Shown: positions 25,611 to 33,847 of the stretch, piece after piece
Position numbering within the stretch: position 1 is the first letter of the stretch
How the letters are laid out: each line of letters begins with the position of its first letter
Assembly (NCBI GenBank): GCA_030272815.1
Contig: JAJSZT010000013.1
Coordinates: forward strand, 1 to 64,000
Source of the DNA: Deltaproteobacteria bacterium
GTDB taxonomy: Bacteria; Desulfobacterota; Desulfobacteria; Desulfobacterales; ETH-SRB1
Length of the DNA stretch: 64,000 bases
Direction of reading: 5' to 3'
The notes under the pieces: generated by a model
Database searches by the model: none
Told to the model about the DNA's origin: nothing
The model's input: only the letters and a program-made list of their open reading frames with translations
Made by a program: the position numbers and the translations under genes

Positions 25611-26264
25611 TTGGAATTAATTGAACTTAAAGCAAATATAAGAAATTCTGTAGGTAAAGGTCAAGCACGGGCTCTGCGCCGTGCAGAAAAAATACCGGCT
25701 GTTCTTTACGGTCCCGGGACAGAACCTGTCCTGCTTTCAGTTAGCATAAAAAATCTTGAAAAAGCATTAAAAAAGAGTACCGCAAGTCAGGCTCTTTTGA
25801 ATCTAACTATCCACAACGGCGAAAATACCTCAAGGCCCGCCATGATCAAAGAATTGCAGACCCATCCGGTTTCACGAAACTATCAGCATATTGATTTCTA
25901 TGAAATATCAATGGATCGTAAAATCAGGGTCAAAATTCCTGTGGTAGTCAAAGGAAAATCACGAGGTGTCGAAGAAGGCGGAATATTGCAGATAATCAGG
26001 CGTGAACTGGAAATACTTTGTCTGCCGACTGAAATTCCCGAGACAATAGAAATCGACATCACAAAACTTGATATTGGAGATTCAATCCACGTTAAAGAAA
26101 TTCCTTTCGAAGGCGATATTGAGATTCCAGCGGATGTTAATTTTACTGTCATAACAATAGTCAGCCCGAAGGCTGAAGTAGAAGAGGTGGAAGAAGAAGC
26201 TGAAGAAGGGGCCGAAGAGGCTGTCGCAGAAGAAGAAACACCTGAAGCTAAAACCGAAGAATAA
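25611..26264 (+). CDS. rplY: 50S ribosomal protein L25/general stress protein Ctc
   Basis: A 217-residue long-form L25 (TL5/CTC type), starting with TTG after AGGGGGAAA. The N-terminal L25 domain (about 1-95) binds 5S rRNA, and the beta-rich C-terminal domain (about 100-180) is present. A strongly acidic tail of about 30 residues (Glu/Ala repeats) ends the protein. The alternative of a downstream ATG would cut the L25 domain, so TTG is chosen. pth follows after 8 bases. Confidence 0.93.
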   Translation: MELIELKANIRNSVGKGQARALRRAEKIPAVLYGPGTEPVLLSVSIKNLEKALKKSTASQALLNLTIHNGENTSRPAMIKELQTHPVSRNYQHIDFYEISMDRKIRVKIPVVVKGKSRGVEEGGILQIIRRELEILCLPTEIPETIEIDITKLDIGDSIHVKEIPFEGDIEIPADVNFTVITIVSPKAEVEEVEEEAEEGAEEAVAEEETPEAKTEE

Positions 26265-26272
26265 GTTACCTA

Positions 26273-26869
26273 ATGCCCCAAAAGAAAGTACTTCTGGTAG
26301 TTGGCCTGGGCAATCCGGGTGATGCATATGTAACGACCCGTCATAATGCAGGATTTATGGTACTGGATGAGGTTGCGGAATCCTTTTCCATTTCAATTGA
26401 AAAAAGAAAGTTTGATGCATTATTCGGACGCGGATTAATTGAAGACTCTGAAGTTATCCTTGCAAAACCAATGGCTTTTATGAACCTGAGCGGCATTCCG
26501 GTTCAAAAAATTTTAAACTACTTCAAAATACCATTTGAGGATATGCTTGTCATACATGACGACATAGACCTTGCTTTTGGAAGATTGCAAATTAAAGAAA
26601 ATGGAGGACATGGGGGACACAAAGGTTTAAAATCAATAATCGAAACAGTGGGCGGCAACAACTTTGTTCGACTTCGCATTGGTATCGGGCGTTCTGAAGA
26701 AAAAATCGATGTTGCGAACTATGTTCTGGGTAAATTCAGTACAAATGAAAAAAAGCTTTTAGATAGAATAACTAAGAGAGCCCGTGATGCAGTGGTTGCA
26801 ACTACTTGCAAGGGCGCAAAAAAAGCTATGAACCTATTTAATGACAAAAAATTAATAAGTTCAATTTAA
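26273..26869 (+). CDS. pth: Peptidyl-tRNA hydrolase
   Basis: A 198-residue enzyme that frees tRNA from peptidyl-tRNA dropped off the ribosome. VVGLGNPGDAYVTTRHNAGF carries the catalytic His (near residue 24). PMAFMNLSG and HDDIDLAFGRLQIKENGGHGGHKGLKSI are further active-site blocks. It is probably co-transcribed with rplY. After it, 26870-27118 (249 bases) is very AT-rich and shows no gene. Confidence 0.95.
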   Translation: MPQKKVLLVVGLGNPGDAYVTTRHNAGFMVLDEVAESFSISIEKRKFDALFGRGLIEDSEVILAKPMAFMNLSGIPVQKILNYFKIPFEDMLVIHDDIDLAFGRLQIKENGGHGGHKGLKSIIETVGGNNFVRLRIGIGRSEEKIDVANYVLGKFSTNEKKLLDRITKRARDAVVATTCKGAKKAMNLFNDKKLISSI

Positions 26870-27118
26870 CCGCAAAAAAAAATAAGTTCTTACTTTTTAA
26901 ATGTCGTCAACTGATCAACCTGTTGAATTTATTAACTACTTGCCCATTAAATATTTATGGTAACAGTTATTTTTTACCTGCTGGATTTTGTTGATTATAG
27001 AGCTTATTAATGATATAAAAATATTTACAGACTAAAAAATAACAATTAATAAGCGATATAACTGTTTAAATAAAATATAACAGCTTATCCTTGTTGGTAA
27101 AATATTTGGTATTTAAAA

Positions 27119-27667
27119 ATGGAATTGAAAAAGCTTAAAGAAAAAAGAGAAAATAACAAGCAAGGCAAAATTCGAGAATTTAAAGTGGGTGATCTTGCAG
27201 TCTATCCTGCCCACGGAGTTGGAAAGATAAAAGCTATTGAAAGTAGAGTTGTAAACGGCGAAAAACATGATTTTTATATCCTTAAAGTTCTTGAAAAGAG
27301 CATGGTTATAATGATTCCAACCTGTAATGTAGAATCAGTCGGTCTGAGAGATGTAATAAGCAAAAAAGAAATCCCTAAAGTTTACGAAGTTATAAAAAAA
27401 GATAGAGAATCGCTTATTGATAGCCAGACCTGGAACCGCCGTTACAGAGAATATATGGATAAGATAAAAACCGGTTCTCTTTATGATGTAGCAGAAGTTT
27501 TTAGAGATCTTTATTTTTTAAAAATAACAAAGAATCTATCCTTTGGAGAACGCAAGCTTTTTGATACAGCAACGACACTGTTATTAAGTGAACTTTCAAC
27601 AGCCAAAAATACTGACGAAGAGACTATAATGACGGAGATTGAGTCTCTATTGAATGAGCCTCTATAG
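27119..27667 (+). CDS. carD: CarD family transcription regulator
   Basis: A 182-residue protein. The N-terminal CarD/TRCF RNA-polymerase-interacting domain is FKVGDLAVYPAHGVGKIKAI (about 22-41), followed by YILKVLEKSMVIMIPT. The helical C-terminal half (about 90-165) includes the region that contacts DNA at the upstream edge of the -10 element in characterised CarD proteins. It stabilises open promoter complexes, mainly at rRNA and housekeeping promoters. rluD begins 12 bases after its stop. Confidence 0.9.
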   Translation: MELKKLKEKRENNKQGKIREFKVGDLAVYPAHGVGKIKAIESRVVNGEKHDFYILKVLEKSMVIMIPTCNVESVGLRDVISKKEIPKVYEVIKKDRESLIDSQTWNRRYREYMDKIKTGSLYDVAEVFRDLYFLKITKNLSFGERKLFDTATTLLLSELSTAKNTDEETIMTEIESLLNEPL

Positions 27668-27679
27668 ACTTTCACAACA

Positions 27680-28693
27680 ATGCCCTACAAAGTTGCTTTT
27701 ACCATTCTTGTTAATGAACACGAATCCGGCAGGCGTCTTGATGTAATTATTGCGTCCCACATTTCCAATTGTTCACGATCTTTCTCGTCCGGCCTCATCC
27801 AAAAAGGAGAAATACTGGTTCAAGGAGAAGTTAAAAAGCCCGGCTACCGGGTAAAAACCGGTGATAACATCAGCGTTAATATTCCTCCTCCTGAACCAGT
27901 TCTGGCAAAACCCGAGCCCCACAATATAGATATACTGTACGAAGATAAGCATATAATAGTTATAAATAAGGAGCCTGGGCTTGTTGTTCATCCCGCACCC
28001 GGCCATAATAAAGGAACACTGGTAAACAGACTTCTTTATCACTGCCCCGGGCTTGAAGGCATTGGAGGAAAACTCAGGCCGGGAATTGTTCACAGGCTCG
28101 ATAAAGATACCTCGGGTACCATGGTGGCTGCAAAAAATGACGCAGCGCATATAAATCTTGCGGCACAATTCAAGTCAAGAAAGATAAAAAAGCTCTACCT
28201 TGCATTAGTCCATGGTGTTGTAGCATCTGAATCAGGCTCAATTTCACTGCCGATCGGCAGGCATCCTTCTGACAGAAAAAAGATGTCAACTGTAAGCCGA
28301 AAAAGCCGCTCAGCCAAAACATTCTGGAAAGTAATCGAACGCTTTAACGGTGCAACATTTCTTGAGCTTGATCTAAAGACAGGACGTACACACCAGATCC
28401 GCGTTCATTGCGCTGCAATTAACCATCCTATTGTAGGCGACCCTGTTTATGGTGGCAAAAAGGCTGCGAAAAACCTCCCAGCATCTGTGCCAAGGCAGAT
28501 GCTTCATGCGTGGCGGCTTGAATTCAAGCACCCTGCGACCGGAAAGGCAATGTCTTTTGAGTCCCCTATTCCACCAGACATGGAGAAACTTATTGAAACA
28601 TTGCGAAATAATGCTCAAGCTGCAACTACTCAGGTTCCAAGGTTCACGGTTAGAGAGCCCTGGCCGCCAAACCATTCCCCATCACATGTCTAA
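27680..28693 (+). CDS. rluD: 23S rRNA pseudouridine synthase RluD-like
   Basis: A 337-residue protein with an N-terminal S4 RNA-binding domain (about 15-80) and a RluA-type catalytic domain. The catalytic Asp lies in RPGIVHRLDKDTSGTMVAAK (about 134-153). Further blocks are INKEPGLVVHPAPGH and GRTHQIRVH. The last 20 or so residues (from TTQVPRFTVREPW) are encoded by a dispersed 28-bp repeat and look foreign to the family, so the natural C-terminus has probably been replaced. A 179-bp mobile element follows 15 bases after the stop. Confidence 0.9.
   Translation: MPYKVAFTILVNEHESGRRLDVIIASHISNCSRSFSSGLIQKGEILVQGEVKKPGYRVKTGDNISVNIPPPEPVLAKPEPHNIDILYEDKHIIVINKEPGLVVHPAPGHNKGTLVNRLLYHCPGLEGIGGKLRPGIVHRLDKDTSGTMVAAKNDAAHINLAAQFKSRKIKKLYLALVHGVVASESGSISLPIGRHPSDRKKMSTVSRKSRSAKTFWKVIERFNGATFLELDLKTGRTHQIRVHCAAINHPIVGDPVYGGKKAAKNLPASVPRQMLHAWRLEFKHPATGKAMSFESPIPPDMEKLIETLRNNAQAATTQVPRFTVREPWPPNHSPSHV
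28624..28651 (-). repeat. 28-bp dispersed repeat, copy 2, inside the rluD 3' end
   Basis: AACTACTCAGGTT, two bases, then a segment ending GGTTCACGGTT: the inverse of the motif at 14530-14557. It is read in frame as part of the RluD C-terminus. Confidence 0.6.
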
Positions 28694-28708
28694 AAAATAA
28701 CAAAGTTA

Positions 28709-28887
28709 GGGCTCGGTCAAAAATAACTTGGTAAAATTTGCGCTCGAATTTGCCGTAGATTTAATCGATCTGATTGAGCAAAACCGCGGGAATAGCGAGC
28801 TATTTCGAGGACTTTTGCGATTGAAGATCGGTTAAAGATATGGTGAAGTCGGGATGCAAAAATGCCAAGTTATTTTTTACCGAGCCC
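28709..28887. mobile_element. 179-bp MITE-like element with TTA target duplication, copy 1
   Basis: The ends GGGCTCGGT and ACCGAGCCC are part of imperfect inverted repeats of about 33 bases (GGGCTCGG, A-run, then AACTTGG). It is flanked by TTA on both sides (28706-28708 and 28888-28890). It is the same length as, and differs by about six substitutions from, the copy at 41471-41649 in the same orientation. It has no credible coding content. Confidence 0.85.
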
Positions 28888-29191
28888 TTATTACAAAAAA
28901 CTTCAACATCCGACGTACTATCTTAACAGATATTTCCATGCCGGTATAATTTCCAGTTACAAAACCACTTGTCAAGTAATTGTTTTTGCCTTTATAAAGG
29001 ATTTCATGGCTTTTCGGCCCGCAATTGAAAAGGGTGTTAATGTCATCAAGACAAATTTTACAAAAAATTTTGACTTACCCGAACAATAAGTATAGATAGT
29101 TTAAAACAATTACTGTAACGGTAAAACCTTTTTGTGGTACTACTACCAGAAGTAATGGTTTAAACCGATTAATAAATAATGGACGGGCTCG

Positions 29192-29227
29192 CTGGTGAGT
29201 CTTTTATCATGTAATTCACCAGAACTT
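29192..29227 (+). terminator. Possible intrinsic terminator
   Basis: CTGGTGA (29192-29198) pairs with TCACCAG (29216-29222), followed by AACTTTTT. The loop is long (17 bases) and the stem short, so support is weak. It lies just before plsY. Confidence 0.25.
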
Positions 29228-29261
29228 TTTGAGAAGTTACGTTTCTCATGGATAACTCATA

Positions 29262-29900
29262 ATGGATCTTGTAAATATATTAAAATTGCCGACACTTGTA
29301 ATTTTTGCATATTTGCTCGGTTCAGTTCCCTGGGGCTTTATTTTAACAAAGTTGTTTAGAACCCTTGATATCAGGCAAAGGGGCAGTGGCAACATAGGCG
29401 CCACGAATGTTAGAAGAATAGCAGGAAATAGGCTAGGAATAATTACCCTGGCAGGCGATGTGTTTAAAGGTACGTTCCCTGTATATCTTGCAATCAAATT
29501 AACGGGTGTTAATGGTTTTTGGGCTGAAATATATGTATCCTTTATAGCTGTTTCAGCTTTATCAGGACATCTTTTTCCTGTTTTTCTGAAATTTAAGGGT
29601 GGTGGAAAGGGTGTCGCAACTGCAGCGGGGTGTTTTATTATAATTTCACCGATAGCGTGTTTTTTTGCCCTGCTGACTTTTATAATGCTTATATGTTTAT
29701 GCAACCGAGTATCTGTCGGATCTCTTGGAGCGGCATTAATGCTTCCAGTTGCTGTATGGAAGGCGACAAATTCAAAAGTACTGGCGATGTGTGCTGCTTT
29801 AATATCAATACTTATCTACCTGCGCCATATTGAAAATATTAAGCGTCTGTTCTCGGGAACAGAACCTGTTATATGGAAGTATAGATTTCCAGATAAATGA
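29262..29900 (+). CDS. plsY: Acyl-phosphate glycerol-3-phosphate acyltransferase
   Basis: A 212-residue inner-membrane enzyme with about five hydrophobic spans. It transfers an acyl group from acyl-phosphate to glycerol-3-phosphate to begin phospholipid synthesis. The conserved motifs are LLGSVPWGFIL, GSGNIGATNVRR (about 42-53) and FKGGGKGVATAAG (about 111-123). It is a single gene with repeats on both sides. Confidence 0.93.
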   Translation: MDLVNILKLPTLVIFAYLLGSVPWGFILTKLFRTLDIRQRGSGNIGATNVRRIAGNRLGIITLAGDVFKGTFPVYLAIKLTGVNGFWAEIYVSFIAVSALSGHLFPVFLKFKGGGKGVATAAGCFIIISPIACFFALLTFIMLICLCNRVSVGSLGAALMLPVAVWKATNSKVLAMCAALISILIYLRHIENIKRLFSGTEPVIWKYRFPDK

Positions 29901-29969
29901 TTTCACTGCGTTATCAGTCAAAATCCTCAACGACGTACAATTAGTACGACTTATTCGGATTTTTCCTTA

Positions 29970-30130
29970 TATACCTCGGAAGGTTGCAAATTGCGTTTTT
30001 TTCGCTGAGCAATGAGCATCAAGAGCAAGGCGCGAAGACGCGTAATAGCAGGCTATTGCAAGCCTGAGCAACGCAGCTATTGGTGTTCATGGCCAGCGAA
30101 AAACCGTAATTTGTGGCCTTTCGAGGTATA
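29970..30130. mobile_element. 161-bp MITE-like element (TATACCTCG family)
   Basis: The left end TATACCTCGGAAGGTTGCAA, and the right end read inverted, TATACCTCGAAAGGCCACAA, form imperfect terminal repeats extending through AATT(G/A)CG and TTTTTCGCTG. The interior is palindrome-rich and non-coding. The full gap 29901-30298 holds this element and no gene. Confidence 0.65.
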
Positions 30131-30298
30131 GTGTCCTGTCATGCGTGAAATATCGTATCAGGGACTCGTCATTCCCACGATAGATTATGCTATGAGTCAG
30201 GCATACTGGGGGGGGTTGTCCGGTAGGATGTTGATACTGGAGGCTACGGCACTATATAGCTGCTATCAAGCTGCCATTTGCTGAAAAGTAATGTATTA

Positions 30299-30456
30299 CC
30301 TAAATTGAGCGATTTTTTACTCGACCTGCACTAATCTTTTGCGCATCAAGGTTTGCGAAAAGTCTCGACATATCCATTGGTATGCCTGCGCTTTTCGCAA
30401 ACCTTGCTGCATCAAAATCTTGGCACATTTCTTCGCAAAAAATCGCTCAACTTAGG
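30299..30456. mobile_element. 158-bp MITE-like element (CCTAAATTGAGCG family), copy 1
   Basis: The terminal inverted repeats are CCTAAATTGAGCGATTTTTT and its inverse with one change. TATTA occurs directly on both flanks (30294-30298 and 30457-30461), a plausible 5-bp target duplication. A second full copy lies at 48441-48599 and a partial one at 43469-43512. The right end supplies the stop codon of the gene at 30452-31609. Confidence 0.8.
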
Positions 30457-31609
30457 TATTATCAAGATACTGCTTTTCCCCAAGTATGGATTTCATATAT
30501 TCCACAACAAGAAGCGCGTACATTTCCTTATTTGTCATTTGATCTAAATATTTACTGATATTTAAATTTTTAGGAAAGTTTTTACCGGATGATAATTTGT
30601 TTCCATTATATCTGTCTTTCAGAGCAGTTAAATGACTTTTAACCTTCGCTCTCATATCTTCGGGGGGATAATTTTCAAAATCAGAAAATAATTTTGCAAG
30701 TTCTGAAGCTTCAGGCAGCAAAGAGTGCTCCAAAATCATCTTTAAATCCTTTGCATAGCGAACCAGACCTTTATGAATGTGCTTATTTTTCACTACATTC
30801 ATGTCAGCCCATCCAGCCCTGAGCCATTTAAAGGCAGCGTATCTTATAACGGGTTTTTTTGAGTCAACCTCGTACAGGAAGCTTATGCCAATGGAATTGT
30901 ACATATAGGAGCTGACCCAGCCAAGACCCCGCATTGAAAGACCTCTTCGGCCTGAATAAAGATAGTCCCAGTTGTCATCTGAGCCCAGCACAATGCCTTT
31001 TCTGCCCACATCGGACTTGTCTTTTTGTTTGGAAATCGAGATTAATAGATTTCGGCCGCGATACTTGCAAAGAATCAAAGCCTTATCTATATCATAACGA
31101 TAGTAAGCACCTGTAAATTGATCCGGAGTTATTTCTATATGTTCAACCCCTTTAACCACTATTGGAGGATCAGGGTTTGAAATAAAAGTCCATAATTTAG
31201 GCAGGTCTTGATTTTGCCCGTTTACCTCAGCCCAGTAGGAAAGCCGAACAGAAGAAGGCATAAAAGCAAATGAAGGAATATCAGGATTGTATGCATACTG
31301 GAGAATGTGTTTCAGATCTGTATTAATATCAAATTCATAATAAGCGGAAGGCGAGCCGAACAATTTGTCTGTATAATAAAGGGAGGATCTGTTTTTGGGA
31401 GAAACGACAAAATCCAGTACCTTTTGAATAAGTTTAAGATCAACAGGTCCGTTTTTATCCTTAGAGGTTAAGGATAAAAGATATTCCAGCCCGGAATGCA
31501 GGGAATCAGGAATTTTTGCTTCCCTTAGATCAGAGCCGGCTGCTAAATGGTTTGAAGAAAAAAGAAACACCGTTAAGAGCACAGCAGTGGATAGAATTTT
31601 TTTCAACAT
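30452..31609 (-). CDS. Exported protein of unknown function, C-terminus altered by element insertion
   Basis: A 385-residue protein with a classical signal peptide (KKILSTAVLLTVFLFSSNHL, cleavage near AAG at about 25). The mature part is mixed alpha/beta with no motif I recognise. It has a Tyr-rich region near 120-260 and a helical C-terminus. Its stop codon is the TAA of a mobile element. If the element and one TATTA copy are removed, the frame would run 15 residues further before a stop. It lies just downstream of a universal stress protein gene and ends facing plsY. It probably acts in the periplasm, but its function is unknown. Confidence 0.75.
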   Translation of the reverse strand: MLKKILSTAVLLTVFLFSSNHLAAGSDLREAKIPDSLHSGLEYLLSLTSKDKNGPVDLKLIQKVLDFVVSPKNRSSLYYTDKLFGSPSAYYEFDINTDLKHILQYAYNPDIPSFAFMPSSVRLSYWAEVNGQNQDLPKLWTFISNPDPPIVVKGVEHIEITPDQFTGAYYRYDIDKALILCKYRGRNLLISISKQKDKSDVGRKGIVLGSDDNWDYLYSGRRGLSMRGLGWVSSYMYNSIGISFLYEVDSKKPVIRYAAFKWLRAGWADMNVVKNKHIHKGLVRYAKDLKMILEHSLLPEASELAKLFSDFENYPPEDMRAKVKSHLTALKDRYNGNKLSSGKNFPKNLNISKYLDQMTNKEMYALLVVEYMKSILGEKQYLDNT

Positions 31610-31617
31610 GTATATTA

Positions 31618-32070
31618 TTATACCTTTTCTTTTTGTTTACGAACTATCAGTACAGAGCACGGGGATTTATTCGCCACTCTCTTGGCCACACTACCGAAGA
31701 ATACGAGCCCCATTCCCGATAGTCCATAAGAGCCCATCACAACAAGATCGATATTTTCTTCTTTCAAGTATGTTAATATTTCTGTTGAAATATGTCCGCT
31801 AAGTACAACAAGCTTATAATCAGTATGTTCACCTATTCTGGCTCCATACTCTTTATCCATTCGTTTTTCTAATTCTAAAATCAAAGGTTCTTCCGGTTCG
31901 TAAGGCATCATCCATTCTGTATCTGTTGCTTGATAACTTATGACAGGCGGCGATACATGAATTACAAAAAGTTTGGCTTTATTTTTTTCAGCAAGATCGA
32001 GGGCCGTTATAAATGCATCTTCGGCATTTTCTGAAAAATCTATACAACAGGCTATTTTTTTTATATTCAT
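31618..32070 (-). CDS. Universal stress protein (UspA family)
   Basis: A 150-residue single-domain Usp. The nucleotide-binding signature G-x2-G-x9-G-S appears as MGSYGLSGMGLVFFGSVAKR (about 115-134), ending in CSVLIVRK. The start KKIACCIDFSENAEDAF is also typical. A GGAGG site lies before the ATG. UspA proteins bind ATP or remain nucleotide-free and aid survival under stress; the precise job here is unknown. It is nine bases upstream of the exported-protein gene and 23 bases downstream of a Cfa-like methyltransferase gene, so these may share a transcript. Confidence 0.9.
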   Translation of the reverse strand: MNIKKIACCIDFSENAEDAFITALDLAEKNKAKLFVIHVSPPVISYQATDTEWMMPYEPEEPLILELEKRMDKEYGARIGEHTDYKLVVLSGHISTEILTYLKEENIDLVVMGSYGLSGMGLVFFGSVAKRVANKSPCSVLIVRKQKEKV

Positions 32071-32093
32071 GGTGACCTCCTGAAGTTTGGATG

Positions 32094-33284
32094 TTATAAT
32101 TTATTATACACATGTGATCTGGTTGTAGGTAATGTATTGTTTAATCCTTTTGTGAAAAGAACTTGATACAGGCGACACATGCCATATTTAAATCCTGCTG
32201 AGGTACCATATAAAAAAAGACGCCATTGCCTTGTGAATGTATCATCAAACATTTTTTTCACTTTTTCAACATTTTTTTCATAATTTTCTGCCCATTGGTC
32301 CAGGGTTTTTGCATAGTGGAGCCGGAGGTTTTCTACATCCAATATTGAAAAACCATTTTTTCCCATTTCACGCAGGATCTCATCTAGAATAGGAAGATAT
32401 GCGCCGGGAAATATATAATTGAATGTCCATGGATCAATGGGAGATGGCGTATCTTTTCCCATAGTGTGTAGCAGGCCCAAACCTCCTTTTTTCAGTAAGC
32501 TTGATACTTTTTTAAAAAAGACAGGAATGAATTTTTTTCCTACATGTTCAAACATCCCAATGGAAACAATTTTATCAAATTTTCCACTTAACTCACGATA
32601 ATCCTTATATATGATAGTAATCTTATCTTGTAGCCCCAACTCCTTTATTTTATTGTTGGCATATTCATATTGATTTTGTGAAAGCGTATTTCCAACTCCC
32701 GTTATTCCATATTTCTGTGCGCCATAGATGAGCATCCCTCCCCAACCACAGCCTATATCAAGCAGTGATTCACCAGGACTCAATAAAAGTTTCCGGCATA
32801 CATGCTCATATTTGCTCAATTGCGCTTCTTCCAGAGAATCATTCCCATTTTTATAATATGCGCAGGAGTAACTCATTGTTTTATCAAGATAAAGCGAATA
32901 AAATTCATTGCCTTTATCATAATGGTAAGAAATATTTTTGGGAGCAGTTCTTAATGTATCGCTGTTGAGAAGCGCAAGGATAAAAAAACGTATTTTTTGC
33001 CAGGAAGTCAGCCGGAACTCATCAAAATTAATTAAAAAACCAAGACGAAGAAGCTCCTGCAGGTCGTTCTCAATTTCCACATCTCCATTCATATATGATT
33101 CTCCAAAGCCGACATAACCATCTCTGAGAATCCTTTTGGCGCCTCTTATGGACTTAAATTTCAAAACAAACTTCAGTTTATCCCCGATAGTTATTGAATC
33201 ACCATCCCAGAATTCTATGGCAAAGCTTGTTTTTGGATCTGTCTGATGTATTATTTCAGAAATATCTTTAAAAGCCCTTTTCAT
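32094..33284 (-). CDS. Cyclopropane-fatty-acyl-phospholipid synthase-like methyltransferase (copy 2)
   Basis: A 396-residue Cfa-type enzyme. The SAM-binding motif I is LLDIGCGWGGMLIYGA (about 174-189). The family's substrate-site blocks YHYDKGNEFYSLYLD, MSYSCAYY and FEHVG are present. Such enzymes add a methylene or methyl group from SAM across double bonds of membrane phospholipid acyl chains. This copy is only distantly like the one at 34809-35930, so they probably have different products. It is separated from the flavoprotein gene by a decayed stretch (33285-33824). Confidence 0.85.
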   Translation of the reverse strand: MKRAFKDISEIIHQTDPKTSFAIEFWDGDSITIGDKLKFVLKFKSIRGAKRILRDGYVGFGESYMNGDVEIENDLQELLRLGFLINFDEFRLTSWQKIRFFILALLNSDTLRTAPKNISYHYDKGNEFYSLYLDKTMSYSCAYYKNGNDSLEEAQLSKYEHVCRKLLLSPGESLLDIGCGWGGMLIYGAQKYGITGVGNTLSQNQYEYANNKIKELGLQDKITIIYKDYRELSGKFDKIVSIGMFEHVGKKFIPVFFKKVSSLLKKGGLGLLHTMGKDTPSPIDPWTFNYIFPGAYLPILDEILREMGKNGFSILDVENLRLHYAKTLDQWAENYEKNVEKVKKMFDDTFTRQWRLFLYGTSAGFKYGMCRLYQVLFTKGLNNTLPTTRSHVYNKL

Positions 33285-33644
33285 GACGCCTCCCTTCTAC
33301 TTAAACCTCAGTGGTCTCAAACTGAGACTTTGGTTAAGAAATTAATACACCCACTGCTTTTGGATAAGCAGGCGATGTCTTGAAGAAATCTGGCCAAGAA
33401 AATCATGACTGGTGGAAAAGCAGATGCAGTGATCGCTGTTTTAATGAATTAGAAAATATTGCAAATAGATAATTTTGTAAGATTTTAGCTTTATGAAGCA
33501 AAAACCGGCCGTGCATGAGCTTCAGGTGTGATTATAGCTGAAGCGGATATTTTTCCAAATGCGTTTGCCCTGCAAATTAATGCAGAGTCAAGATGTGATA
33601 CCAAAGCAAACCCCGTCAGGGATGGCTAATCAAGACATGACACC
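33285..33644. other. Gap with no gene
   Basis: I see no credible coding region, RNA or long repeat in these 360 bases. A short hairpin around TCAGTGGTCTC/GAGAC is present at about 33309-33332. Confidence 0.5.
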
Positions 33645-33824
33645 TCAGATTGTATCGGCTGCATCTTTCCTGTATCCTACCAGGATCTTCCTGTTTGCAC
33701 CTTCCAGATACCAGGAATAGATAGGTATGGTATAAGGTTTTCCATAGTCGTGTTGATAGATCATCATGCCTTTATCAAAAACCTTTGTTCCAACTACAAT
33801 CGGATGTATCATGTATAGATTCAT
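33645..33824 (-). pseudogene. N-terminal fragment of an N-acyl-homoserine-lactonase-like (MBL-fold) protein
   Basis: The start at 33824 follows AAAGGAG. The 59-residue product begins NLYMIHPIVVGTKVFDKGMM, followed by YTIPIYSWYLEGANRKILV, which resembles the opening of AHL-lactonase-type metallo-beta-lactamase proteins. In the family the next residues are DTG and then the HxHxDH metal site. Here the sequence changes to GYRKDAADTI and stops, so the catalytic part is missing. The match is by eye and moderate. Confidence 0.4.
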
Positions 33825-33847
33825 AATGCTCCTTTGAAGACATTGGT

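Noticed and set aside
28862-29089. A 75-codon open frame after rluD
   Set aside because: It begins inside the 179-bp mobile element and reads AT-rich spacer, with no ribosome site or family features.
30421-30442. Sigma-54-like TGGCAC...TTCGC motif
   Set aside because: The spacing between GG and GC is 11, not 10, and the motif lies within a mobile element.
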